Both the position numbers and the translations under genes were made by a program. Shown piece after piece: positions 36,472-44,612 of a stretch of 64,000 nt of DNA. Every line of letters starts with the position of its first letter. Position 1 is the first letter of the stretch. The stretch lies in contig CAXBDQ010000009.1 of assembly GCA_963974675.1 (NCBI GenBank), positions 31,183-95,182 on the forward strand, written 5' to 3'. The notes under the pieces are model-generated. The model saw only the letters and a program-made list of their open reading frames with translations, was not told where the DNA came from and did no database searches. Source of the DNA: Porticoccus sp963974675 (lineage in GTDB: Bacteria > Pseudomonadota > Gammaproteobacteria > Pseudomonadales > Porticoccaceae).

Positions 36472-37115
36472 GTATTGCTCTCCAAAACACGTACAAACTC
36501 AGCTAAGACACTTTGAATATCTATCTGCACGTTCTCCAAGCTTTGGGAGGCATCTATCAGGCGATACTGTTGAGGCACTGATTTAGCTCTAGAGAGATAA
36601 CAGTTTCTAACTTTTTCAAAGAATTTCAACTTCTCTTGTTCAAAGCGGTCAGGCTCACTACGATTTCTCGCACGCTCGAGCCCTTGAAATACAGGAATAT
36701 CAAGTAGCAACGTCATATCAGGACGTAAATCCCCTTGAACCAGATTTTCCAGAAGTGCTATTTTTTCCATGGCGACACCTCGCCCTCCGCCCTGGTAGGC
36801 ATAAGTCGCATCTGTAAAGCGATCACAGAGTACCCATCTCCCCCGATTCAACGCTGGCAGAATCACCTCAGCCAAATGCTGAGCACGAGCGGCAAACATC
36901 ATCAACAGCTCTGTATTCTCATTGACGGTCTCTTCACGTCGACTCAGCAATAATTCTCTTATCCCCTCTGCCAGTGGTGTACCACCTGGTTCCCGAGTTG
37001 TTATATGCTCAATTCCCTGTTGATCCAGCCATTGCTTGATAAAAGCAATGTTGGTGGTTTTACCCACGCCCTCAACACCTTCAACAGTAATAAATTTTCC
37101 TGCTTTCATGTTCAT
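36468..37115 (-). CDS. tmk: Thymidylate kinase
   Basis: A 215-residue P-loop kinase that phosphorylates dTMP to dTDP. P-loop GVEGVGKTT, the DR motif in LCDRFTDATYAYQGGGRG (quoted in part) and TREPGGTPLAE are typical of the E. coli type enzyme. It begins 1 bp after the mltG stop codon and overlaps holB by 4 bp, so mltG-tmk-holB is tightly coupled. The first ATG (37115) is accepted; Met3 is an alternative. Confidence 0.97.
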   Translation of the reverse strand: MNMKAGKFITVEGVEGVGKTTNIAFIKQWLDQQGIEHITTREPGGTPLAEGIRELLLSRREETVNENTELLMMFAARAQHLAEVILPALNRGRWVLCDRFTDATYAYQGGGRGVAMEKIALLENLVQGDLRPDMTLLLDIPVFQGLERARNRSEPDRFEQEKLKFFEKVRNCYLSRAKSVPQQYRLIDASQSLENVQIDIQSVLAEFVRVLESNT

Positions 37116-37116
37116 A

Positions 37117-38151
37117 CTAACCTTCAGGACTGGAACGATAGTTTGACTTTCGCTTGAGTTGGTAACGTCGTACTGCCTTCAAATGCTCTTCCAGTGTTGC
37201 AGAAAAAAAGTGGCTGCCATCTCCTTTGGCAACAAAATAAAGGGTATCGCCCTCTAGTGGGTGAAGTGCCGCATGAACAGCTTCCCGTCCCGGCATAGCA
37301 ATAGGTGTTGGCGGCAAGCCCTTAATCATATAGGTGTTGTAGGCTGTAGGCTGTTTTAAATGACGACGAGTGATATTACCCTGGTACTGATCACCCAGAC
37401 CATAAATAACCGTAGGGTCAGTTTGTAACCGCATACCCTTTTTTAAACGCCGAACAAACACACCCGCTATCTCACCGCGCTCAGAACCAACACCTGTTTC
37501 CTTCTCTACAATTGAGGCTAGAATCAACGCCTCATAGGCTGAGTTATAGGGCAGGTCAGCTGCTTTATTTCGCCACTCTTCTTCAAGAATTTCACGCATA
37601 CGAGTATGAGCCCGCATAAGAATATCCCGATCACTGTCACCTGAGCTATAGAGATACGTATCAGGGAAAAACCAACCCTCTGGGTGCTCAATATTAAGCC
37701 CCAAATGCTGTATTATTTCGTTGTTACTCAAACCAGTTAGCTGGTGAATCAGCTTTGATTGGCTCGCCAATAACGGCAACCACTCGCTAAAGCGCAACCC
37801 CTCTGGAACGGTGAGCTGATACTGAACAACCTTTCCTGTCATCAATAGTTCAAGTAATTCTCTTGGTGTATCACCCGTATCAAACTGGTATTCACCCACC
37901 CGGATAGCTGTTTGGTGAGTAAGGCGTGCATAGGCAACAAACAATCTTGGCCGAGTCAGTAGGCCTTGGTCGGCCAACTGAGTAGAGACTGTTGTTAGAT
38001 TCGCACCACTCGGCACAATCATTATCTGTGTTTCTTTTTTTTCTGACAATGGCGTATTCAGGTACGTTTCAAGATACCAATAACCGGCTAAAGCACTCAA
38101 TGTAACCAGAAGAACCCCTAACAATAGAATCCTAGATATCACCCGTAGCAT
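37117..38151 (-). CDS. mltG: Endolytic murein transglycosylase MltG
   Basis: A 344-residue inner-membrane lytic transglycosylase that cuts nascent glycan strands and sets their length. One N-terminal helix (about residues 8-28) is followed by a LysM-like subdomain and the YceG catalytic domain, with the catalytic Glu in ASIVEKETG and the conserved RLQTDPTVIYG and TAYNTY..GLPPTPI segments. The ATG at 38151 is chosen over 38208 because AAGGAA precedes it and the helix then lies at the terminus. It overlaps pabC by 13 bp. Confidence 0.95.
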   Translation of the reverse strand: MLRVISRILLLGVLLVTLSALAGYWYLETYLNTPLSEKKETQIMIVPSGANLTTVSTQLADQGLLTRPRLFVAYARLTHQTAIRVGEYQFDTGDTPRELLELLMTGKVVQYQLTVPEGLRFSEWLPLLASQSKLIHQLTGLSNNEIIQHLGLNIEHPEGWFFPDTYLYSSGDSDRDILMRAHTRMREILEEEWRNKAADLPYNSAYEALILASIVEKETGVGSERGEIAGVFVRRLKKGMRLQTDPTVIYGLGDQYQGNITRRHLKQPTAYNTYMIKGLPPTPIAMPGREAVHAALHPLEGDTLYFVAKGDGSHFFSATLEEHLKAVRRYQLKRKSNYRSSPEG

Positions 38152-38981
38152 GGAAGTTCCTTGTACAACATTCCTTGTACCTTTAGGGTATTTTTTCCCA
38201 AAGACCATTCGCCTTGCCCTTCAAGAGACACCACAGGCCATATCCCCACAATAGAATTACAAATAAATACTTCTTCAGCAGACAACAACTGATCAATGGA
38301 AATATTCGTTTCCATCACTTGGAATGAACAACGAGGTAGTAATTCTTCCAGAAGGTACTGACGCATGACCCCAGACACCCCGCACTGATCCAAGTTTGGG
38401 GTTATCCATAAGCCGTGTTGATAGATAAAAATATTACTACTTACACCCTCAACAACATTACCTTGCTGATCTTGCATCAAGCCCTCGGCAAAATCATCCT
38501 GCCACTCAGCTCGAGCCATTACCTGATCGAGTCGATTAAGATGTTTAATACCGGCTAAAGCGGGTGAATGGGGCAATTGATGTTGACAGTATTTTAAGTC
38601 AATACCTTGCTGACGACGGAAGGCGTCACAATCTACAAATGGAAACCACTGCAACACATAGGTGGGCTTTACAGCGGTAGCGCGGTAATAACCTCGCCCA
38701 CCACAACCGGCTGTCACAATAATTTTTATAATGCCATCGGCAGGGCTGGCTTCCACTAATTGCTGAATATAATGTTCAAGCAATGATTGATCTATCGCCA
38801 ACCCAAGCGTGTCGGCCCCGCTGATTAAGCGAGACAGGTGATAGCGTAACAGAGGTGCAGATCTGTCGACTAATCTGATCGTTTCAAATAATCCATGACC
38901 ATAGGCCAAACCACGATCTTGTGCCGCAACAGTACTGGTCTGTTCACCATTCAAAAAACAAAGATATTCACTTTCACTCAT
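38139..38981 (-). CDS. pabC: Aminodeoxychorismate lyase
   Basis: A 280-residue fold-type IV PLP enzyme that converts aminodeoxychorismate to p-aminobenzoate and pyruvate for folate synthesis. The start region CFLNGE, DRGLAYGHGLFETIR, the PLP lysine in GIKHLNRLDQVMAR, and NVVEGVSSNIF are characteristic of PabC as opposed to the branched-chain aminotransferase IlvE. Usually fabF lies directly upstream in this gene order, but here a terminator and then acpP precede it. pabC is therefore the first gene of a separate transcript running to tatD. Confidence 0.94.
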   Translation of the reverse strand: MSESEYLCFLNGEQTSTVAAQDRGLAYGHGLFETIRLVDRSAPLLRYHLSRLISGADTLGLAIDQSLLEHYIQQLVEASPADGIIKIIVTAGCGGRGYYRATAVKPTYVLQWFPFVDCDAFRRQQGIDLKYCQHQLPHSPALAGIKHLNRLDQVMARAEWQDDFAEGLMQDQQGNVVEGVSSNIFIYQHGLWITPNLDQCGVSGVMRQYLLEELLPRCSFQVMETNISIDQLLSAEEVFICNSIVGIWPVVSLEGQGEWSLGKNTLKVQGMLYKELPCYG

Positions 38982-39023
38982 GGTGAGGAATTAAACCAAA
39001 TATAAGAGAAAAATTCAGACATA

Positions 39024-39054
39024 AAAAAGGCCGCTCTATTCGAGCGGCCTTTTT
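39024..39054 (-). terminator. Strong terminator between acpP and pabC
   Basis: A perfect 13-bp stem (AAAAAGGCCGCTC / GAGCGGCCTTTTT) with a TATTC loop and a T-tract on either strand. It lies 22 bp after the acpP stop codon and ends the fab transcript. The pabC transcript must start in the short gap that follows (38982-39023) or from read-through. Confidence 0.92.
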
Positions 39055-39075
39055 GGGTCAGTTACCTAGCAGCAA

Positions 39076-39312
39076 TTAACCGAGGTTAGCATTGATATAA
39101 TCAATCGCATTCTGAACTGTGGCGATTTTTTCAGCTTCTTCATCAGGGATTTCAGTATCGAATTCCTCTTCCAAAGCCATGATCAGCTCAACAGTATCAA
39201 GGGAATCTGCACCCAGATCTTCTACAAAAGAAGAAGATGCTTTAACGTCATCTTCTTTAACACCTAGTTGTTCAGCAACCATTTTAGCTACGCGTTCTTC
39301 GATGCTGCTCAT
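39076..39312 (-). CDS. acpP: Acyl carrier protein
   Basis: A 78-residue acidic protein. The phosphopantetheine attachment serine is Ser37 in GADSLDTVEL. It carries growing acyl chains through fatty-acid synthesis. The sequence is typical of gammaproteobacterial AcpP from first to last residue. AGGAGAG precedes the ATG. The gap of 173 bp to fabG carries a promoter-like pair (39414-39443), fitting the high demand for this protein. A strong terminator follows, and fabF, the usual next gene, is absent. Confidence 0.98.
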   Translation of the reverse strand: MSSIEERVAKMVAEQLGVKEDDVKASSSFVEDLGADSLDTVELIMALEEEFDTEIPDEEAEKIATVQNAIDYINANLG

Positions 39313-39413
39313 GATATATGTTCTCTCCTATTTCTTAAAAAGAATCCTGTTATCCGGTTGCTACTGCTCACCCAACAACAAAAATTTTTATTATCGACTT
39401 ACTTCAGGCGCGC

Positions 39414-39443
39414 ATTTTACCTCGAAATAACAGCTTGTGTAAC
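39414..39443 (-). promoter_or_regulatory. Predicted acpP promoter
   Basis: On the minus strand GTTACA (39443-39438), an 18-bp spacer, then TAAAAT (39419-39414), followed by GCGCGCC. The predicted start is near 39407, giving a leader of about 95 nt. The GC-rich discriminator resembles that of the yceD promoter and would fit stringent control. Confidence 0.42.
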
Positions 39444-39485
39444 CGCTTTCGACAAAATGATTATTTCTCAATAAAATACAATACG

Positions 39486-40229
39486 TTACGACATATACAT
39501 GCCGCCATTAACATGGATATTCTCACCGGTAATATACGCCCCACTATCACCAGCAAGGAAATCCACAACGGCCGCAATCTCTTCTGGTTCACCTAAACGA
39601 CCCAGTGGAACTTGTGACAAAATTCTCTCCCTGCTGGCCTCTGGCAGCTCTTTTGTCATATCTGTATCAATAAATCCGGGAGAAACCGCATTCACCGTAA
39701 TATTCCGTGGACCAAGCTCTTTTGCCAGAGAGCGAGTAAAACCACCAACGCCCGCTTTCGTAGCGCAGTAATTAGTTTGCCCGGCATTACCCATAGCACC
39801 GACCACTGAGCTAATATTGATAATACGTCCCCAGCGAGCCTTCGTCATGCCACGCAAACAGGCTTTAGAGAGACGGTAGATAGAATTAAGATTGGTATCG
39901 ATGACATCAAACCATTCGTCGTCCTTCATCCGCATCAAAATATTATCTTTAGTAATACCCGCATTATTCACCAAGATCAAAGGCGCACCATATTCAGCGT
40001 TAACCGTTTTCATCAATTCATCAATAGACTCCTGGCTGGCCACATTCAACACCATGCCCCGCCCTTTAATGCCATTCTCTATGAAACGTGCAGAAATTTT
40101 TTCTGCACCTGATTCGGATGTTGCAGTGGCAATAACAGTGGCACCCTTGGCACCTAAACTATCGGCAATTGCTGCTCCAATACCTCTGCTCGCACCCGTT
40201 ACCAGTACAACCTTATCTTGTAAACTCAT
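39486..40229 (-). CDS. fabG: 3-oxoacyl-[acyl-carrier-protein] reductase
   Basis: A 247-residue short-chain dehydrogenase that reduces beta-ketoacyl-ACP with NADPH. The cofactor motif GASRGIG, NNAG, the catalytic Ser in ISSVVG and the YCATKAG Tyr/Lys pair are all present. Its place between fabD and acpP marks it as the housekeeping FabG rather than one of the many SDR paralogs. It starts 65 bp after fabD. Confidence 0.97.
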   Translation of the reverse strand: MSLQDKVVLVTGASRGIGAAIADSLGAKGATVIATATSESGAEKISARFIENGIKGRGMVLNVASQESIDELMKTVNAEYGAPLILVNNAGITKDNILMRMKDDEWFDVIDTNLNSIYRLSKACLRGMTKARWGRIINISSVVGAMGNAGQTNYCATKAGVGGFTRSLAKELGPRNITVNAVSPGFIDTDMTKELPEASRERILSQVPLGRLGEPEEIAAVVDFLAGDSGAYITGENIHVNGGMYMS

Positions 40230-40294
40230 GCTCTTCTCCTAATAATTTATAAAACCGCCTGCAGGGGTTTTATATTCAGACTAACAAAGTACTT

Positions 40295-41245
40295 TTATGC
40301 TTCTATCAGGGCTTTTTCCAAGCTGGCAACATCTTCAGTGGCTAATGTGACCAACGAACTTTCAATACGTTTACACAAACCACTCAGCACTTTACCTGCA
40401 CCACATTCAACAATGGTCTCAATGCCATTTGTTCTCAGTGTATTGACACAATCCACCCACAAAACTGGGCTACAAATTTGATCAATCATTAATTGCTTAA
40501 TTTTTTCCGGATCAGATTCAGTATTAGCGTGTACATTGTGAACCACCAATGTGTTGGGTGCAGAAAATTCTGTGGCTATTATTTCAGCAGCTAATCTATC
40601 CGCCGCTGGTTGCATCAAATTTGTATGAAATGGCGCACTCACAGGTAAAGGTAATGCACGCTTGGCTCCCGCTTCTTTACAGCCTTCAATTGCTCGATCA
40701 ACGGCACTCGCATTGCCCGCAATGACAACTTGACCCGGAGAATTAAAATTCACAGCCGCCACCTCTTCTCCCTGACATGCGTCAACACAGATAGACTTAA
40801 TGGCTTCATCATCCAAGCCGATAATAGCCGCCATCGCGCCTTCACCCTTTGGCACAGCTTCCTGCATATAAGCACCACGATTTCGTACTAAACGCACGGC
40901 ATCCTTAAATGCAACAACACCAGCACAAACCAATGCAGACCATTCACCCAAGCTGTGTCCAGCCATCAAAACTGGCTGTACACCACCCTCTTGCTGCCAA
41001 ACCCGCCATACCGACACACTGGCCGTTAACAATAGTGGCTGGGTACGCTCAGTGAGAGTAATGTCCTCTTGAGTACCATTTTGCACCAAGTCCCAAAGAT
41101 CATAACCTAACACCTCAGAGGCTTCGGCAAATGTATCTGTAATCGTTTGGTATTTTTCAGCCAACTCAGAGAGCATGCCGATTTTTTGTGAACCCTGACC
41201 AGGGAAAACAAACGCTAAGGTCTTATTCACAGCAGAATTTTCCAT
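40295..41245 (-). CDS. fabD: Malonyl-CoA:ACP transacylase
   Basis: A 316-residue acyltransferase that loads malonate onto ACP. The nucleophile is Ser98 in GHSLGEW, with QGSQ at the N-terminus and the catalytic His in VSAPFHTNLM. Length is normal. It follows plsX directly (56 bp); fabH is not between them, which matches Pseudomonas and differs from E. coli. Confidence 0.97.
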   Translation of the reverse strand: MENSAVNKTLAFVFPGQGSQKIGMLSELAEKYQTITDTFAEASEVLGYDLWDLVQNGTQEDITLTERTQPLLLTASVSVWRVWQQEGGVQPVLMAGHSLGEWSALVCAGVVAFKDAVRLVRNRGAYMQEAVPKGEGAMAAIIGLDDEAIKSICVDACQGEEVAAVNFNSPGQVVIAGNASAVDRAIEGCKEAGAKRALPLPVSAPFHTNLMQPAADRLAAEIIATEFSAPNTLVVHNVHANTESDPEKIKQLMIDQICSPVLWVDCVNTLRTNGIETIVECGAGKVLSGLCKRIESSLVTLATEDVASLEKALIEA

Positions 41246-41301
41246 TAGTTACCTCAAATTCATTGTTCTTTATTAACTCGTTTTTCTTTAAACCGTGCTA
41301 T

Positions 41302-42321
41302 TTATTCATTGGCCAAGTTAGCCAATCGTTCTTCTATCAGTAAGGGCAGGTCACGCTCAGCCTCATTGATGGCCACAGCCAAAGCGCGGGAAAAACCATT
41401 TTTTGATGCCCCGCCATGGCTTTTGACCACAACACCTCTAAGCCCTAACAAACTAGCACCGTTATACTCAGAGGGATCAACTGTTCGCTGGAGTTTTTTT
41501 AATGCAGCCTGAGCTAGGTACGCACCTATTTTTGCCAATAAACTCTCAGACAGGGTTTGCTTTAAAAAATGCTGGAGCATCAGAGCTACGCCTTCACTGG
41601 TTTTTAATGCCACATTGCCACTAAAACCATCACATACCACAATATCTGCCGCACCCATGAAGAGAGCATCACCCTCCACAAAACCAACATAATGTATCTC
41701 ACTGTCTGCTTTTAGCAATTCAGCTGCATCGAGGATCTCCTGACGACCCTTGATATCTTCAACACCAATATTCAACAGGCCGACTGAAGGTCTCTTATTA
41801 TCATCAATCACCATAGCGGCTTTAGAAGCCATCATGCCAAATTGATAAAGCTGCTCTCCAGAACAAATGACGTTAGCACCTAAATCCAGTAAATAGGTAT
41901 GACCTATAACTGAGGGCACTTTAGTACAGATAGCAGGTCGGCTAATACCCGGTAACGTACCAAGTTGAAGTAGAGACATAGCCATTAACGCACCGGTATT
42001 GCCAGCACTCACACAAGCATTAGCTTCACCATCGGCGACGAGCTTTAATGCTTGCCACATAGAAGAATCACGCTTATTGCGTACGGCAGAAGATGGTTTC
42101 TCTTCCATCGAAACAGATTCCGAGCAGTGCTGTATACGATAACGACTGGCACTAATACCGCTAGAATTGACTAAATATTGCTGAATTTGATGTGTGTCGC
42201 CGAGGAGAACAACGTTTAAAGAAGGGTGTTGGCGCAGAATATCGAGAGTCGCAGGTACCGTGGTGCGGGGACCGGAGTCCCCACCCATGGTGTCAATGGC
42301 GAGACACAGAGAGTCAGCCAA
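41302..42321 (-). CDS. plsX: Phosphate acyltransferase PlsX
   Basis: A 339-residue enzyme that makes acyl-phosphate from acyl-ACP for phospholipid synthesis by the PlsX/PlsY route. The start LAIDTMGGDSGP, the middle SAGNTGALMA and VCDGFSGNVALKTSEG (quoted in part) are family signatures. It lies 28 bp after rpmF, the near-universal rpmF-plsX pair, which links ribosome and membrane synthesis. Confidence 0.97.
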   Translation of the reverse strand: MADSLCLAIDTMGGDSGPRTTVPATLDILRQHPSLNVVLLGDTHQIQQYLVNSSGISASRYRIQHCSESVSMEEKPSSAVRNKRDSSMWQALKLVADGEANACVSAGNTGALMAMSLLQLGTLPGISRPAICTKVPSVIGHTYLLDLGANVICSGEQLYQFGMMASKAAMVIDDNKRPSVGLLNIGVEDIKGRQEILDAAELLKADSEIHYVGFVEGDALFMGAADIVVCDGFSGNVALKTSEGVALMLQHFLKQTLSESLLAKIGAYLAQAALKKLQRTVDPSEYNGASLLGLRGVVVKSHGGASKNGFSRALAVAINEAERDLPLLIEERLANLANE

Positions 42322-42349
42322 AGATAAATACTTTCAGCCTGAAGAAACG

Positions 42350-42529
42350 TTAGTCTTCGGCGATATCAATGACTTTCTTGCCACGGTAGAAACCGTCAGC
42401 AGAAATATGATGACGGTAGTGTTTTTCACCGCTTACTGGATCAGTTGATAGAGTTGGTCCAATCAATGCGTCATGTGAACGGCGCATACCACGTCTGGAA
42501 CGAGTTTTGCGGCTCTTTTGTACGGCCAT
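42350..42529 (-). CDS. rpmF: 50S ribosomal protein bL32
   Basis: A 59-residue basic protein read directly from the DNA. It begins MAVQKSRKTRSRRGMRRSHD and ends KKVIDIAED, the typical bL32 sequence without the zinc-binding cysteines, so it is the C-minus (zinc-independent) form. AGGAG precedes the ATG at good spacing. It is placed between yceD (25 bp upstream) and plsX, the standard order. Confidence 0.97.
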   Translation of the reverse strand: MAVQKSRKTRSRRGMRRSHDALIGPTLSTDPVSGEKHYRHHISADGFYRGKKVIDIAED

Positions 42530-42554
42530 GTGCTACTCCTGATAAAACAGTCTG

Positions 42555-43097
42555 TTAATTGTCGGAACCACTACTTCTAAGTTGTTCCAAAATACTAAAA
42601 GGGTTATCAACCGGCGTGCTTTCCTCAATTTCCTCATGAGTTGAGTAACTGGGTGTGGCACTACACTGATCCTCTGGATGATAAATTACAAATGGCAGTA
42701 CCAGTAGTAATTCATCTTCCACAAGAGCGGCGATATCTCCCGCCTCTTCTTCCACTATCCACGGTTCCAAGTCCCGGGGAAGCGACTTTGCTTGATCCTC
42801 AGACCAGACGATACCAAGTACCGTATCACACGCCAAAGGGAGCAACATGGGCTCCAAACAACGATGACAGGCTATTTGTATCGTAGTAGATGCATTTACA
42901 TGCACCACCTTGCGACCCCGTTCTTCCGTATTAAAACTCAAAGTAGCCATGATAGGCTCACTGATTTTTAATACTGCCGTAGTGAGTCGTCCACATAAAT
43001 CAGGAGCAACTTCACCAACCAGAGTCACACCCTGATTCACTAATCGCCGGGGTTCTACAACCTGCGGCAAAACGTTTCTCTGAGGGGGTGTCAACAT
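42555..43097 (-). CDS. yceD: YceD/DUF177 family protein, 23S rRNA accumulation
   Basis: A 180-residue acidic protein of the DUF177 family, required for normal 23S rRNA accumulation in bacteria and plants. The motif ACHRCLEPM gives two Cys (C-x2-C), with VEDELLLVLPFV following, as in E. coli YceD. The N-terminus aligns in length with YceD, so the ATG at 43097 is right, but no ribosome-binding site precedes it and a strong promoter ends only 9 bp upstream (see 43107-43135). It leads the yceD-rpmF-plsX-fabD-fabG-acpP operon. Confidence 0.92.
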   Translation of the reverse strand: MLTPPQRNVLPQVVEPRRLVNQGVTLVGEVAPDLCGRLTTAVLKISEPIMATLSFNTEERGRKVVHVNASTTIQIACHRCLEPMLLPLACDTVLGIVWSEDQAKSLPRDLEPWIVEEEAGDIAALVEDELLLVLPFVIYHPEDQCSATPSYSTHEEIEESTPVDNPFSILEQLRSSGSDN

Positions 43098-43106
43098 AGG
43101 CGCGCA

Positions 43107-43135
43107 ATAATAGTGATACAGCCTTGATCTGTCAA
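43107..43135 (-). promoter_or_regulatory. Strong sigma70 promoter of the yceD-rpmF-plsX-fab operon
   Basis: On the minus strand TTGACA (43135-43130), a 17-bp spacer, then TATTAT (43112-43107): a perfect -35 box and a 5-of-6 -10 box at ideal spacing. The discriminator TGCGCGCC is GC-rich. The predicted start is at about 43100, within a few bases of the yceD ATG at 43097, so the mRNA would be leaderless or nearly so. Confidence 0.75.
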
Positions 43136-43338
43136 AGAAAACTTCCCAAAAATACAGGACTTCAGGGCAATTTGCTGGTCTATTTTTCCATAGCTATTTA
43201 ACCACACACACCACACCAGCAAGAACGCCCACCTAAGCGTCCACTCAAGCCACCGTAAAAATCTGTATATAATGTGACACCGGCCTTATAAATCCAGCCC
43301 CTGCTTCTACATTGGGGCTAATCGTATGAAGAACCATC

Positions 43339-43938
43339 ATGCTTAAACTTGTGCTCGCATCTTCATCCCAATACCGCAAAGGATTACTCGAACGGTTACA
43401 ACTCCCCTTTCAAAGCAAGTCACCGGATATTGACGAAACCCGTCATGTCGGAGAATCACCGGAAAACCTAGTAAAGCGACTATCGGAAGAAAAAGCGCGA
43501 GCTCTGGCAACAGATTTCCCCCAACATTTGATTATAGGATCTGACCAGGTGGCTGTACTGGATTCTCTCCCATTAGATAAAACCGGCTATGAAACAGACA
43601 TTCTGACCAAGCCTGGGTGTTATAAAGCAGCTTTTGAGCAACTCAAATCACAATCCGGTAAACGAGTGACCTTTCTAACCGGCTTAGCCCTACTGAATAG
43701 TGAAATCAATGCTGTAGAGGTAGATGTTGCTGTAACAGAGGTTGTATTTCGACAGCTCACTGACAAAGAAATAGACAGCTACCTACGCAAAGACACACCC
43801 TATGATTGTGCCGGCAGCTTTAAAAGTGAAGGTTTGGGTATCACATTATTCGAAGGTATCTATGGTAGCGACCCGACAGCACTTATTGGACTACCGTTGA
43901 TAAAATTAAGTAACATGCTACACCAACAAAATATATAA
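43339..43938 (+). CDS. yceF: Maf-like nucleoside triphosphate pyrophosphatase, YceF type
   Basis: A 199-residue Maf protein. The N-terminal LVLASSSQYRKGLLERL, the DETRHVGESP segment, IIGSDQVAVLD and the C-terminal DCAGSFKSEGLGI match E. coli YceF, which hydrolyses 7-methyl-GTP, more closely than YhdE (dTTP/UTP). A short insertion lies after GSDQVAVLD. It is divergent from yceD with a 241-bp gap; E. coli has the same yceF/yceD divergence next to rluC and rne. Confidence 0.93.
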   Translation: MLKLVLASSSQYRKGLLERLQLPFQSKSPDIDETRHVGESPENLVKRLSEEKARALATDFPQHLIIGSDQVAVLDSLPLDKTGYETDILTKPGCYKAAFEQLKSQSGKRVTFLTGLALLNSEINAVEVDVAVTEVVFRQLTDKEIDSYLRKDTPYDCAGSFKSEGLGITLFEGIYGSDPTALIGLPLIKLSNMLHQQNI

Positions 43939-43961
43939 TTTACTTTAAATTAAACCAATAA

Positions 43962-44609
43962 CTACATGTTATTTAATATGTTATTTATTTCATAAAATTG
44001 ATCGATGCAGGCCAGCGGAGCATATTGATCAAAGCGGCTGGCACAATGCGCACCATAACTAACAGCAACACAGGGCACCCCGGCACTAACAGCCATGGCC
44101 AAATCAAACTCAGTATCACCAACCATTAACGCCTCACCCGGAGAGACATCAAACTCTTCCAGGAGCTCATTCAGCATCAACGGATTTGGCTTACCCGCCG
44201 TCTCATCCGCGCATCGACTACTGTGAAAAAAATCACTCAGCTGACGGGTTTTCAGCACCCGGTCCAATCCCTTTCGGCTTTTTCCTGTCGCAACAGCTAA
44301 CAAATAACCTTGCTGCTTTAACCCCTCTAATGTTTCCGCCACCCCATCAAAAAAAGGAGAAGGCTCACTATCCAGCTCAACAAAATGACGGGAGTAACTA
44401 TCTCGCATAGCGAGAATCTGATCCATATGAATGCCAGGAAATAATCGCTCCAGCGCCTCAACAAGCCCCAAGCCAACAATTTCTCTAGCCTCATGCTCCA
44501 TGGGAGCAGGAAGCCCAACCTCTTCTGCAGCACAACGTATACAAAGCGCGATACGAGACAACGAATCACAGAGCGTGCCATCCCAATCAAAAATCAATAA
44601 CTTAGCCAA
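43962..44609 (-). CDS. HAD superfamily phosphatase (phosphoglycolate phosphatase-like)
   Basis: A 215-residue HAD-IA hydrolase. Motif I is DWDGTLCDS with the nucleophile Asp8, motif II TGKSR, and motif IV VGDTEFDLAMA. The cap domain is the helical C1 type. In Pseudomonas and relatives a gene of this kind follows rluC, as here (3 bp gap), but its substrate is not established. It converges with yceF; the 23-bp gap has no clear terminator. Confidence 0.9.
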   Translation of the reverse strand: MAKLLIFDWDGTLCDSLSRIALCIRCAAEEVGLPAPMEHEAREIVGLGLVEALERLFPGIHMDQILAMRDSYSRHFVELDSEPSPFFDGVAETLEGLKQQGYLLAVATGKSRKGLDRVLKTRQLSDFFHSSRCADETAGKPNPLMLNELLEEFDVSPGEALMVGDTEFDLAMAVSAGVPCVAVSYGAHCASRFDQYAPLACIDQFYEINNILNNM

Positions 44610-44612
44610 CAG

